From: Piscinibacter caeni
GTDB lineage: Bacteria > Pseudomonadota > Gammaproteobacteria > Burkholderiales > Burkholderiaceae_C
Reading direction: 5' to 3'
DNA length: 61,905 bases
Assembly: GCA_003265685.1 (NCBI GenBank)
Contig: QJOU01000053.1
Coordinates: 1-61,905 of the forward strand
Under the pieces are notes generated by a model. It did not search any database, had not been told where the DNA came from, and saw nothing but the letters and a program-made list of their open reading frames with translations. This document shows positions 23,717 to 31,643 of this stretch, one piece after another. The position numbers and the translations under genes are program-made. Numbering within the stretch: position 1 is the first letter of the stretch; each line of letters starts with the position of its first letter.

Positions 23717-24214
23717 TCAGATCTCCTTGAGTTGAGCTTTGGTGTCGGCGCTGGTCGCCGCCACCCAGTAGAAGCCGGTGGCGTCCTGCTGGCGCTTGAG
23801 CATAGGCACCTCGATTTCGTCGAGTAGCTTCTCCCAGTTGCTGAAGCAGTAGCCTCGGCCGGCGAAGCCGGCTTCGACCGAGCCGATCATCCAGACGTTG
23901 CCGTGCAGGTCCTCGCGGAGACACCACTCGGCTCGCCATGGATCGCGCGCCTTCAGCTTCCTCGGGCAGTTCGTGCACTCACCTTCGTAGGTGCACATGC
24001 CGTAGGCCGTCGGGTTGCCCAGCTTGGCCATTCCGCGCAGCGTGTCGAGCGCCGCAGGCTTGGTCATCGGCCGCAGTTCACACCTGGTGGTGGGCGAGAG
24101 CGACCAGAGTCCCAGCCGATTCCTGCCTTGACCGTCCGGTCCGCGCGGGTCGAACTGGTCATCCAGGCAGACGCGATGCGAGATCTGCACCCGTTGGGCG
24201 ACGATCTCAGCCAT
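23717..24214 (-). CDS. Hypothetical protein with Cys cluster
   Basis: 165 aa, ATG at 24214 with GGAG 8 nt upstream, overlapping the previous gene by 8 bp. The middle has C-x5-C-x2-C (CTYEGECTNCPRK) and a further WCLRED about 14 residues on, which could hold a metal ion. The C-terminal part reads NVWMIGSVEAGFAGRGYCFS and FYWVAATSADTKAQL. An internal ATG at codon 50 (MTKPAALDTLRG) is an alternative start that would remove a poorly conserved-looking N-terminus. No family recognised. Confidence 0.6.
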   Translation of the reverse strand: MAEIVAQRVQISHRVCLDDQFDPRGPDGQGRNRLGLWSLSPTTRCELRPMTKPAALDTLRGMAKLGNPTAYGMCTYEGECTNCPRKLKARDPWRAEWCLREDLHGNVWMIGSVEAGFAGRGYCFSNWEKLLDEIEVPMLKRQQDATGFYWVAATSADTKAQLKEI

Positions 24215-24740
24215 TGCCCAGCTCCGCCAGCGCGCGCCGCAGCGCGTTGCGCATGTCGTCCTTCGACTTGGCCATGCTGTAGTGCTTCAGCGCCGAGCCG
24301 CCGCCGCGCAGGATCGCATCGAGATGCGTGTCCAGCTGGGCGTCGGTGATGCCGGTGCCGGCCTGGAGGCCGAAGTGCGCCATCAGGTCCGCGATCGAGC
24401 AGCCTTCGCTGCGGATCTCGATGTCGGTGTGCTTGATGTAGGCGCTGAAGGTGAAGTCCTTCTTGCCCACGGCCAGCAGGTCGCACTCGGTGCGGATCTC
24501 GTTCTCGTCGCCCACGCGTTCGACTTCCTCCGGCTCCGCCTCGGGGTCGAACTGCAGGAACTGGGCGCGGTAGTCGAACGACTCGATGCGGTGCAGATCG
24601 TTCGCTTCGGCCAGGGCCGCGAGCTTGACGATCTTCTTGGCGGTCTCCAGGTCGATGGAGAAGACCACGACGCGCGGCGTGATGTCGCACTCGCCGCCGC
24701 CTTTGGCCTCGACCTTGTAGTCCTTGTTCGTGATGCTCAT
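24207..24740 (-). CDS. Hypothetical protein
   Basis: 177 aa, ATG at 24740 with AAAGGA upstream. It starts MSITNKDYKVEAKGGGECD, runs through two alpha/beta segments (VVVFSIDLETAKKIVKLAAL; DFTFSAYIKHTDIEIRSEG), and ends in a helical basic tail. Heads the three-gene minus-strand unit 24740-23490, with genes overlapping by 8 bp or separated by 2 bp. No family recognised. Confidence 0.65.
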   Translation of the reverse strand: MSITNKDYKVEAKGGGECDITPRVVVFSIDLETAKKIVKLAALAEANDLHRIESFDYRAQFLQFDPEAEPEEVERVGDENEIRTECDLLAVGKKDFTFSAYIKHTDIEIRSEGCSIADLMAHFGLQAGTGITDAQLDTHLDAILRGGGSALKHYSMAKSKDDMRNALRRALAELGNG

Positions 24741-24842
24741 GTTGGGTTCCTTTCGGGTGTTGCGGGTGTTCCGCGGTTGATGTACCCGTGGAGATGCGCA
24801 ACACCTGGGCGCACTGCCGCCGCCGCCGCCCGGCAAAGAGAA

Positions 24843-24872
24843 ACGCCCCGGCAGCATGGCTGCGCGGGGCGT
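24843..24872 (-). terminator. Repeated terminator cassette, copy 3
   Basis: Same hairpin as at 22576 but with inner GCAG-CATGG-CTGC, followed on the minus strand by TTTCTCTTTG. It ends the gene at 24883-25101. Confidence 0.85.
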
Positions 24873-24882
24873 GAGGGGTTGG

Positions 24883-25101
24883 TCAGTTCGACGGCGAGGC
24901 GTAGCCCGGCTCGACGAACTCCTGGAACATCGGGTCGGGATCCCAGCCCTGTTCCGTTTCGACGTGGATCATGCGTCCGGTGGCGCTGTTGAAGCTGGTG
25001 CTGAAGGCGCGGATCTCGCGATCGCGCAGCAGCTTCGACGCCGCGGCGTGCGCCAGGTGGTACGAGTGGTCGCGCGCGGGGTAGTCCTGCAGGTTGAGCA
25101 T
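24883..25101 (-). CDS. Small hypothetical protein
   Basis: 72 aa, ATG at 25101 with AGGAG 5 nt upstream. Sequence MLNLQDYPARDHSYHLAHAA then a helix (SKLLRDREIRAFS) and an acidic C-terminus with WDPDPMFQEFVEPGY. Stand-alone unit between two copies of the terminator cassette. No family recognised. Confidence 0.6.
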   Translation of the reverse strand: MLNLQDYPARDHSYHLAHAAASKLLRDREIRAFSTSFNSATGRMIHVETEQGWDPDPMFQEFVEPGYASPSN

Positions 25102-25162
25102 GGTGGCTCCTGTGTTGGAGGGTTGACGAACACCTGGTGATGTCCATCTCGCGCGAAGAAGA

Positions 25163-25192
25163 ACGCCCCGGCAGATGAACTGCGCGGGGCGT
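25163..25192 (-). terminator. Repeated terminator cassette, copy 4
   Basis: Identical in sequence to the hairpin at 23450 and followed on the minus strand by TTCTTCTTCG. It ends the gene at 25207-26124. Confidence 0.85.
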
Positions 25193-25206
25193 GAGGGGTT
25201 GTTGCG

Positions 25207-26124
25207 TCAGGCTTCGCTCAGCGCGGCCGTTTCCACGGCGCGTGCGCGTTGCTCGATCACCGACTTGAGCTCGGCGATGTCGGCGCCGGCCTGCAGGCAG
25301 CTGTCGTCGTTGACCAGCGCCTCGACGAGCGATTCCGCGAACTGGTTCGGGCTCCAACCGGGCTCGCCGATCTTGGTCGCCAGGTTGTCGAAGGCGAGCT
25401 TGACCAGGTCGGCCGCGCCGCACACGTCGGTGTCCGAGATGCCGAAGCGGGCGACCAGTTGGTCGATCCACGCGTCGAGCGACTCGGGTTCGGCCGGCGC
25501 GCCGGCGGGCTGCTGCTGCTCACGCGCGGCGAGCACTTCCTGGAGGTAGCCCCCGAGGTGCCAGCCGTCGGGCAGCTGCTGCCGGTTGAACCAGTAGAAC
25601 GCCGTGCGGATGGCCATGTCGGCGTAGACGCCGCTGGGCAGCATCTTGAAGTCCGGCATCGGCTGGTTCACCGATCGCCCTTCGGCCGCGTACATCGCCT
25701 CGAACCGATCGCGTTGGCTTTCGATCTTCGACTTCTGGTCGGCCTTCAGGTCGGCGAGCTGGGAGCGCAGTCGGCCGGTCTCGAGCCAGAGCTCGTCGGC
25801 GGTCCGCCCGCTCTCGCGGTGGATCTCAGGCGCTCCCTTGGCGCGTCGGTAGCCCGAGTGGGTCTCGACGTTCATCGTGTAGTCCGGCTGATGGAACATC
25901 TCCTCGAGCTCGCGCTCGGTGAAGTGCACCAGCGTGCCGACGTCGGTGAGGACCTGGTAGAAGGTCAGGCCTTGCTGCTGCTCGCTGCCGACCAGCACCG
26001 CGTTGCCGATGCGCCGGCCGTCCTTCGTGCGCAACTGCGCGCCGATGTCGGTCCAGCCCTTGGCTCTGCCGGTTGCCCACGGCGGCAGGAACTCTGCCAG
26101 GGCTTCTTCGTAACTCTCGTTCAT
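25207..26124 (-). CDS. Hypothetical protein with central coiled coil
   Basis: 305 aa, ATG at 26124 with AGGAG 7 nt upstream. Residues ~1-85 are a folded N-terminus (GNAVLVGSEQQQGLTFYQVL). Residues ~100-145 (ELWLETGRLRSQLADLKADQ...) form a coiled coil. The C-terminal ~150 residues are helical with DAWIDQLVARFGISD and FAESLVEALVNDD. No enzyme motif. Possibly a two-gene unit with the upstream gene 26144-26458 (19-bp gap). Confidence 0.6.
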   Translation of the reverse strand: MNESYEEALAEFLPPWATGRAKGWTDIGAQLRTKDGRRIGNAVLVGSEQQQGLTFYQVLTDVGTLVHFTERELEEMFHQPDYTMNVETHSGYRRAKGAPEIHRESGRTADELWLETGRLRSQLADLKADQKSKIESQRDRFEAMYAAEGRSVNQPMPDFKMLPSGVYADMAIRTAFYWFNRQQLPDGWHLGGYLQEVLAAREQQQPAGAPAEPESLDAWIDQLVARFGISDTDVCGAADLVKLAFDNLATKIGEPGWSPNQFAESLVEALVNDDSCLQAGADIAELKSVIEQRARAVETAALSEA

Positions 26125-26143
26125 GCTGAACTCCTGTTGATGG

Positions 26144-26458
26144 TCAGTGCGCGCCGCCGCGCAGCTTGCGTTCGTGTTCCTCGACAGCCGGGCGGACGTG
26201 CGCCGGCATCCAGCCGCCGCAGCGCTTGATCTCCACCAGCACATCCAGGGTCGCCCGCTGGATGCCCGCGTAGCCGCGCGTGCCGTACTCGATCAGCGCC
26301 TGGCGGCGCGCCGAGCGGATGTCGCCCTCGTACTCCTTGACGGTGCGGCCGAAGGCCGTGTCGACGATGAAGATGCGAGGAACGGTGTTGGGCCGGTAGG
26401 TGAGCGGCTTGTCCTGCTGATTGCCGACGAGCTTCGGCGTGGATTGAAAGACGTGCAT
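26144..26458 (-). CDS. Small hypothetical protein
   Basis: 104 aa, ATG at 26458 with GGAG upstream. The middle reads VPRIFIVDTAFGRTVKEYEG and RRQALIEYGTRGYAGIQRAT, a small alpha/beta fold, with a basic end. No family recognised. Likely co-transcribed with 25207-26124. Confidence 0.6.
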   Translation of the reverse strand: MHVFQSTPKLVGNQQDKPLTYRPNTVPRIFIVDTAFGRTVKEYEGDIRSARRQALIEYGTRGYAGIQRATLDVLVEIKRCGGWMPAHVRPAVEEHERKLRGGAH

Positions 26459-26669
26459 GGGTTCTCCAGTGAAAAGGCAAGATCGCCTCGTCCATGGAGA
26501 TGCAGCACATGCACGACGACACCTGTGATCTACTCACGGTCGAGCGCACAACTCCGGCGCCGCCCGCCCGCACTGGGAAACACGCTTCGGCGTGACGGAC
26601 GCACACACCACCTCGACCTTGCGGCGTGAGGTGCAAGCGGGCAGCACGTACAGCGCCGAGGAGATCGAG

Positions 26670-27296
26670 ATGACCAAGCCCGCCCGGGCTCCGGCGACCG
26701 CCACTCTGGTCGCCAAGGCCAAGCGTGCCGCCAAGTCGATTGCACGATCCACCGGCATGAGCCACACCGAGGCGCTCGAGCGCGCCGCGGCCGACGCCGG
26801 CTACTCCAGCTGGCACGAACTCCAGCGTGCGCACGCCGCGGCCGCGCCGGCGCCCGAGCTGCTCGTGGATCCGAAGCTGCCGAGACGCTTCGACCAGACA
26901 CCGAACGAGGAACGATCGAAGGCGCATCTGGATGCGTGGTGGGACCGGCCATTTGCGCTTCGCCGGCCGGATGGGCAGTACGACGTGCGCTGCCTGGACG
27001 GCGGCGCCTGGGATCGCTCGACGTGGTACGGGCTCGCACCGGACCTGGAGGCGGCGAAGGAGTTGGCGGTGAAGAAGCTCGCGGCCTGGCGCGGGTTCCG
27101 CGAGGCCCCAGTTGTCTCGATGACAGAAGGAGGCGAGGACCTGGTCGTGCGGATGCCGCAGCGGCCGGACCAGCCGATGGAGATCCTCTACAGGGCGAAG
27201 GACCATGCCGACGCCGGTCGCTGGCTTCGCGAGCATCGCGAGGCTCAGCAGGCCGCCGGTTCCGGCGTGGAGTCCGAGAAGTCGACGGTGGGGTAG
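26670..27296 (+). CDS. Protein with glyoxalase-related N-terminal helical domain
   Basis: 208 aa, ATG at 26670 with GAGGAG 6 nt upstream; an in-frame GTG at 26592 is weaker. Residues ~12-55 (KAKRAAKSIARSTGMSHTEA, then ERAAADAGYSSWHELQ) match the small helical module called glyoxalase-related in domain databases. The body (DGQYDVRCLDGGAWDRSTWY, EAAKELAVKKLAAWRGF) is alpha/beta. It shares the N-terminal module with the gene at 60512. Its 3' end overlaps the convergent gene 27245-28180 by 52 bp. Function unknown. Confidence 0.65.
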   Translation: MTKPARAPATATLVAKAKRAAKSIARSTGMSHTEALERAAADAGYSSWHELQRAHAAAAPAPELLVDPKLPRRFDQTPNEERSKAHLDAWWDRPFALRRPDGQYDVRCLDGGAWDRSTWYGLAPDLEAAKELAVKKLAAWRGFREAPVVSMTEGGEDLVVRMPQRPDQPMEILYRAKDHADAGRWLREHREAQQAAGSGVESEKSTVG

Positions 27297-28180
27297 GGCG
27301 CCGGGTCGTCGACCATCGTCGCTTCGAGGTCGAGTTCGACCGTCTCGTTGGCCTTGTGCGGCACCGAGAGGTAGGCCTCGAGCTTGTCGATCTTGAGCCC
27401 CGGGTCGATGCCGAGCGCGGCGAACCTGCCGGCCAGCCACGTCCAGAAGGCGGGGTGGCGATTCACCGCGGCCAGGCCGTGGTCGAGCAGGTGCTGCTGG
27501 GGCACCTTCGGGTTGGACAGGCGCAGGCACTGGGCGTTGTGCTGGGCGTCCCAGTAGTGGACCAGGACTCGGACCTGGTTCGGGCGCATGCTGTCAGGGC
27601 ACTGGCCGGCCAGGATCGCGCAGTAGCGTGCATAGCCCGCATCGTCCAGCAGGATCTTGGCGGTGCGCACGAGGGTGCCGCGCGCCAGGCCCGTCGACGA
27701 GGCGACGGCCTCGGAGAAGACGGGCAAGGCGGAGTGGTTCGACCCTTCTCCGCCGGGCTCGGCCGTTTCGGCCAGCCGACTCAGCCGGTCGCGCGCCGCG
27801 GCAGCGACGCCCTCGAATTCGGTGTCCGACGTGAAGTTGCGGACGGCCTGCAGCAGCAGCGCCGGGAGGATCGGCCCGCGATCGCTCTCGTGTTGGACGG
27901 CGGTGAGCACCGTCACCACGATGCCGCCGCGGATCTGGCTCAGCGGCTTGGTGACGGCGACGAAGAACTGCTTGTCCGGCAGGGAGAAGAAGAGTTCGTA
28001 GACGCAGCCTTCGAAGTGGTTCTCGGCGCGGTTCAGCTGGACGGCCATGCAGTCGGCGAACGCATCGAGCATCGCCTGCTCGCTCATCGTGGTGCGCTCG
28101 GCCAGGCGCTTTCTGGCGTGCGGGCTGAGCGAGTAGACCAGTCGGGGGGAGGGCGCCACTGGGCGCAGGAGCGTGATCAC
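27245..28180 (-). CDS. Hypothetical protein; N-terminus resembles RelE-fold DUF4258-type domains
   Basis: 311 aa. The GTG start at 28180 overlaps the upstream stop (GTGA), indicating translational coupling. Residues ~12-90 (SLSPHARKRLAERTTMSEQA...VYELFFSLPDKQFFVAVTKP...GGIVVTVLTA) follow the HA-x-R-x-x-R ... VVTV pattern of small RelE/DUF4258-like folds; this is tentative. The C-terminal 200 residues are helical and contain QVRVLVHYWDAQHNAQCLRL. A toxin role cannot be claimed. Confidence 0.55.
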   Translation of the reverse strand: MITLLRPVAPSPRLVYSLSPHARKRLAERTTMSEQAMLDAFADCMAVQLNRAENHFEGCVYELFFSLPDKQFFVAVTKPLSQIRGGIVVTVLTAVQHESDRGPILPALLLQAVRNFTSDTEFEGVAAAARDRLSRLAETAEPGGEGSNHSALPVFSEAVASSTGLARGTLVRTAKILLDDAGYARYCAILAGQCPDSMRPNQVRVLVHYWDAQHNAQCLRLSNPKVPQQHLLDHGLAAVNRHPAFWTWLAGRFAALGIDPGLKIDKLEAYLSVPHKANETVELDLEATMVDDPAPYPTVDFSDSTPEPAAC

Positions 28181-28488
28181 GGGTTGCCGTTCGGGTAGAT
28201 CGCCACGCCGACGGCCGGCTTGCCACGCGCGCGCAGCTCGGCCGCCGCGCGCTCCATCCATTCGGCCAGCTTGTCCAGCGCCTGCTCGGCGTCGTCGGCT
28301 TCCACCTCCGGCTGCATGTCGGTGATTTCGGCCACGACCCGCTCGATCCTGAGGCTGGTGGTCACCCGCAGGTTCAGGGTCAGCCACGTGCCGCCGCGGC
28401 CGGCCTGCTTGTTCACCAGCTTGTAGTCGGTGACACGCGTCGGCAGCGGCTCGTCGACGTGCTGCGACTTGATCAGTTCGATGCTCAT
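28177..28488 (-). CDS. Small hypothetical protein
   Basis: 103 aa, ATG at 28488. Beta-rich first half (RVTDYKLVNKQAGRGGTWLT, LNLRVTTSLRIERVVAEI) and a helical acidic second half (AEQALDKLAEWMERAAAEL). It overlaps the next gene by 4 bp, so the two products probably work together. No family recognised. Confidence 0.6.
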   Translation of the reverse strand: MSIELIKSQHVDEPLPTRVTDYKLVNKQAGRGGTWLTLNLRVTTSLRIERVVAEITDMQPEVEADDAEQALDKLAEWMERAAAELRARGKPAVGVAIYPNGNP

Positions 28489-28507
28489 TGTCTCGACTGC
28501 GCAAGCA

Positions 28508-28981
28508 TCAGTGCGTGGTGACGACGGTCTTCGCGGCCAGGTCGAACAGGGCCTGCCGGCGCGGCAGGGCTGCTGCGACGGCGAACGCCGTCACGGACAG
28601 CACGAAGACGACGGTCGACGCCGCGCGGCCGCCGGCGAACTCCTCGGCCGCCAGCACCGCGAGCACGGCGCCGATGCGGACGGCCTGGCGCAGGCTCGCG
28701 CGCCAGAAGCCGATGCGGCCGCCTTCGAGGCTGGACACGCGGGTGCTGAAGATCCGGCCGCCGAGCGTCGCCTGCAGGTCGGACGATTCCATCCCGGCGC
28801 TGTACAGCCACCAGAGCAGCGCGCTCATGGCGACCGCCGAGTAGAGGCCGGCCGTGCCGAACACGACGCCGAAGATGAAGGTGATGCCCAGCGAGATGGT
28901 CAGGCCGAGGCCGCCGTCGAAGGTTGCGGCAGCGATGCGGCGCCAGAGGCCGGCGTAGGGGAGGGTGGCGGTGGTCTTCAT
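28508..28981 (-). CDS. RDD family membrane protein
   Basis: 157 aa. The RDD hallmarks are present: YAGLWRRIAAATFDGGL at the start, TLGGRIFSTRVSSLEGGRIG in the middle, and RQALFDLAAKTVVTTH at the end. Three or more membrane helices are visible (LTISLGITFIFGVVFG; YSAVAMSALLWWLY; TVVFVLSVTAFAVAAAL). RDD proteins are often linked to transport or signalling, but the role here is unknown. It begins 80 bp after the ParR-like gene on the same strand. Confidence 0.85.
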   Translation of the reverse strand: MKTTATLPYAGLWRRIAAATFDGGLGLTISLGITFIFGVVFGTAGLYSAVAMSALLWWLYSAGMESSDLQATLGGRIFSTRVSSLEGGRIGFWRASLRQAVRIGAVLAVLAAEEFAGGRAASTVVFVLSVTAFAVAAALPRRQALFDLAAKTVVTTH

Positions 28982-29060
28982 GGTGTTGTGCCCGTAGGGC
29001 GTCTCTCTTTTCTGTTCGGTCTATGTGTTGCGCGGGTAGGCACCGGGCAAAGGGTGAAGG

Positions 29061-29648
29061 TCAGAACATCGTGTCCAGGGCTGCGAGCGCGTCCATCGCG
29101 TCGTCGGTGATGGCACCGGCGTCCGTCGGCGCGTCTGCGGCGCTGGCGGGTTGGGGCAGCTCGCTGGGGTCGAGGGGAGCAGGAGCAGCAGTGGGTGGAG
29201 GAACAGGTGCGGCATGCACAGGAGCGGGCGCGGGCTGGTGAAGGGGAGCACCAACGGCGGCGCCGTGGTGAGCCGCCTGTTCGCGAACTGGTTGCCGGGG
29301 CGCGTCGACCACCGGCATAACAATTTGTGCCCGCGGAACATCGACCGTGGGAGTCGCGACTGGTTTGCGCGATCCAGGCTTGGGGCCCGGCTTCTTCCGG
29401 TGCATCACCTGGCTGCCGCCGATCGGCATGGCGAGCAGGCGGCCGCCCGGTCCGTTCACCACCCGAGCCAGCCGCTCCTCGAAGTCCGGCGCGTCCTGGT
29501 TGTCGAGCATCCACTGGTAGATCAGCCCCCGAATGAAAGCCGACTCGACCCGTCCCGGCATGCGTCCGAAGAACTCCACGACCCCGGGCGTTTGATGCTC
29601 GAACAGGGTCAAGGAGATCCTCTTGGAGGTGCGGTCTGCGGAAGTCAT
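29061..29648 (-). CDS. ParR/StbB-like partition adaptor (putative)
   Basis: 195 aa, 31 bp after the ParM-like gene on the same strand. Residues ~5-60 (SKRISLTLFEHQTPGVVEFF...ESAFIRGLIYQWMLDN) show a strand followed by two helices, as in ribbon-helix-helix ParR/StbB proteins that bind the centromere repeats. The C-terminal ~110 residues are Pro/Ala-rich and likely contact the filament. The assignment rests on this pattern plus operon order. The likely centromere is the 24-bp repeat set at 30774-30843. Confidence 0.65.
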   Translation of the reverse strand: MTSADRTSKRISLTLFEHQTPGVVEFFGRMPGRVESAFIRGLIYQWMLDNQDAPDFEERLARVVNGPGGRLLAMPIGGSQVMHRKKPGPKPGSRKPVATPTVDVPRAQIVMPVVDAPRQPVREQAAHHGAAVGAPLHQPAPAPVHAAPVPPPTAAPAPLDPSELPQPASAADAPTDAGAITDDAMDALAALDTMF

Positions 29649-29679
29649 CAGTCCGATTGGTTCGGTTCAGCTCGCCTGA

Positions 29680-30693
29680 TCAGGCGGTTGCCTTCTCGGC
29701 CGCCATCGCGCGGCGGAGCATCTGGCCCACGCCGTAGCGGCAGAACCCGTCGGCCACGGCCATGCGGGGGTTCTCGAGCAGAACCGTGTGGGGCCACTTC
29801 TTCTGCAGGCCGGCCGCCAGGATCGGGGCGCCACCGCCGGCGAGCAGTACGCCGTCCAGCGAGCGGACATCGTTGGACAGCACCGAGTCGGCCATGGTCA
29901 TGATCTTCTGGACCACGTGGTCGACCGCTTCGGCCACTTGGGCTTCGATGCGGCGCTCGCCGAAGTCGACGATCACGCCGGTGCGCAGCGCCTCTTCGGC
30001 GGTGAGCGGCGTCGCCTGGATGTCCTTGGCCGCCAGGATGCGGACCAGGTTCTCGGCGGCGAAGTGAACGCCCTCGCAGGAGACCGCGGCCCGCTCGATG
30101 TAGTTGCCCTCGCGCATCAGGAGGAAGTCGGTCGTGTAGTGGCCGACCTCGACCACAGCCCAGGACCGGTTCTTCCCGTCCGGCCGCTTCTGGCGGTCCT
30201 TGATCGGCACGCCGCGAGCGTCCATGAAGAAGTTGCAGTAGGCGCCCATCGGTTGGGGCAAGACCTTCATCTCTGCAGCGACCACCGCTTGGGTGCGCTG
30301 CGCGAGGGCTTCCTTCTGCCGGCCGAACAACGAGGCCGGGGTGCCCAGAACGATGTACGGCGAGTCCAGGCCGGGGACACCCAGCGCGGCCAGGCGCTTC
30401 ATCGTGGACGCGACCAGAGCCAGGTACTCCGGCCCGTTGGTCCAGTCGTGCGACAGGCCGACCGACATGTTCACGCCGCCTTGCAGCCGGGCCGTGTCAC
30501 CGGTGAAGTAGCGCTTGCCCAGCACCTCCACCGTTTCGAGTTCGGCCCGCGCGGCCGTGCCCTCGTCGTTGATCGGGAACGCCGGCGAGACCAGCGAAGG
30601 GAAGGTCAGGCGGTAGTAGAGCCCGTTGGCGAAGGCGACGACCTTGACGGCAGAGCGTCCGACGTCGAGTCCGATGATGGTCTTGGTGAGCAT
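29680..30693 (-). CDS. parM: ParM/StbA-like plasmid segregation actin ATPase
   Basis: 337 aa, ATG at 30693 with AAGGA 7 nt upstream. Actin-fold nucleotide motifs are clear: phosphate-1 GLDVGRSAVKVV at residues ~6-17, phosphate-2 VVEVGHYTTDFLL near 165-175, and the adenosine loop LLAGGGAPI near 285. ParM-type proteins polymerise and push plasmid copies apart via ParR bound at parC. It is followed by a ParR-like gene. Direct repeats and a promoter bearing the shared CACATACGTGTT element lie upstream. Confidence 0.88.
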   Translation of the reverse strand: MLTKTIIGLDVGRSAVKVVAFANGLYYRLTFPSLVSPAFPINDEGTAARAELETVEVLGKRYFTGDTARLQGGVNMSVGLSHDWTNGPEYLALVASTMKRLAALGVPGLDSPYIVLGTPASLFGRQKEALAQRTQAVVAAEMKVLPQPMGAYCNFFMDARGVPIKDRQKRPDGKNRSWAVVEVGHYTTDFLLMREGNYIERAAVSCEGVHFAAENLVRILAAKDIQATPLTAEEALRTGVIVDFGERRIEAQVAEAVDHVVQKIMTMADSVLSNDVRSLDGVLLAGGGAPILAAGLQKKWPHTVLLENPRMAVADGFCRYGVGQMLRRAMAAEKATA

Positions 30694-30773
30694 GGTGTCC
30701 TTGAAAGAAGTACCGAACAAGAAAAGAAGGGTGTGGCGACGGTGGTTTGTGGGTCAGTCGACTTGCGGGAACG

Positions 30774-30843
30774 AATTGCAGAAAGTTCTCTGCAATCAAT
30801 TACAGAAAGTTCTCCGCAATCCATTGCGGAAACGGAGCGGATC
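30774..30843. repeat. Three ~24-bp direct repeats, probable parC centromere/operator
   Basis: Units start at 30774, 30798 and 30822, a 24-bp period. The first two share AGAAAGTTCTC and flanking AATT/GCAATC; the third is degenerate. Unit 1 contains the inverted repeat TTGCAGA/TCTGCAA. They lie between the parM promoter and the parM start, as parC-type repeats do. Confidence 0.65.
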
Positions 30844-30869
30844 ATACGATACCTAACACGTATGTGCAA
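30841..30869 (-). promoter_or_regulatory. parM promoter with shared CACATACGTGTT element (copy 2)
   Basis: On the minus strand TTGCAC (30869-30864) and TATGAT (30846-30841) have a 17-bp spacer. CACATACGTGTT overlaps the -35 and spacer, in nearly the same position as at 7359. On the plus strand the same site reads GATAC-6-CGTAT and is followed by a TATCAT at 30879, so it may be bidirectional. Confidence 0.65.
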
Positions 30870-30966
30870 GACTGCGTGTATCATGCGCACCTAGTCGGAC
30901 GCGGACAGGCCCCAAAGTCCGCCTCCAGCCCCTCTCCCTCTGAACCCCCCGATTTCCCATAAGCAC

Positions 30967-31539
30967 ATGGCACCCGTTGATCCCCCCGAGATCGCCGAAA
31001 AGGAAGACATCCACTCCATCCTCATCAAGATGGCCATGGAGACCGCCACCTCGGTGGCCAACCAGGTCGTTGTCGTTGACGAGGCCCTGGCTGATCTGGA
31101 CCAATTGCTCTACCGGTTGCAGCCGAAGATGACTGGTCGAATCCGCATTCAGTGGTGGCGCAAGGAGAAGAAGGATCGCTACAAGCGCGCAGTGCCGGCG
31201 TACTGGTATTGGGCGAAGGGCAGCAAGTCGTGGCTGGCCGACGACCACCCGATCCCCGGCCTGCGGCGCCGCGGGAAGACCCAGGGCAAGTTCCACCGCA
31301 ACCGCGAGGTGATGAAGGTGCTTCTTGGTGTGGCGCAGGATCTTCTGGAGATGCGCACGAAGCTGATCAACCAGATCGCCGCGTTCTCAGCCGACACGAA
31401 GAAGGTGGTTGGTCCGGCGGGCAGGAAGGCAGGCGCCAGCAAGCAGACGCTCCGGCGCATCGAGAGCGAGGTGGATGCCGGCAAGCACTTCGACTGGAGC
31501 CTGGAGGGCACGAGCTCGGACAAGCCCGACCTGACCTGA
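30967..31539 (+). CDS. Hypothetical basic protein
   Basis: 190 aa, divergent from parM. Residues ~15-50 are helical (ILIKMAMETATSVANQVVVV). Then comes a basic, aromatic segment (IRIQWWRKEKKDRYKRAVPA; YWYWAKGSKSWLADDHP), and a second helical part (VMKVLLGVAQDLLEMRTKLI). No Shine-Dalgarno is clear. No family recognised. The basic, Trp-rich middle could bind nucleic acid. Confidence 0.6.
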   Translation: MAPVDPPEIAEKEDIHSILIKMAMETATSVANQVVVVDEALADLDQLLYRLQPKMTGRIRIQWWRKEKKDRYKRAVPAYWYWAKGSKSWLADDHPIPGLRRRGKTQGKFHRNREVMKVLLGVAQDLLEMRTKLINQIAAFSADTKKVVGPAGRKAGASKQTLRRIESEVDAGKHFDWSLEGTSSDKPDLT

Positions 31540-31560
31540 GCCCGCTGACCGTTCACTGAG

Positions 31561-31608
31561 CCCCTGGTGGCCCGAGCCCTTTGGCCGTGGTCCCGGGGGT
31601 TTCTCTTT
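31561..31608 (+). terminator. Possible terminator
   Basis: An imperfect hairpin built on CCCC/GGGG and GGCC/GGCC is followed by TTTCTCTTT, 22 bp after the gene at 30967-31539. Confidence 0.45.
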
Positions 31609-31643
31609 GCCCTGACCTTGGTCACCTTGGGGGCGCGAACCAG

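Noticed and set aside
29314-29331. Integron attC-like site
   Set aside because: GGCATAAC resembles an attC core only loosely; the paired core and stem are absent and the site is inside a coding gene.
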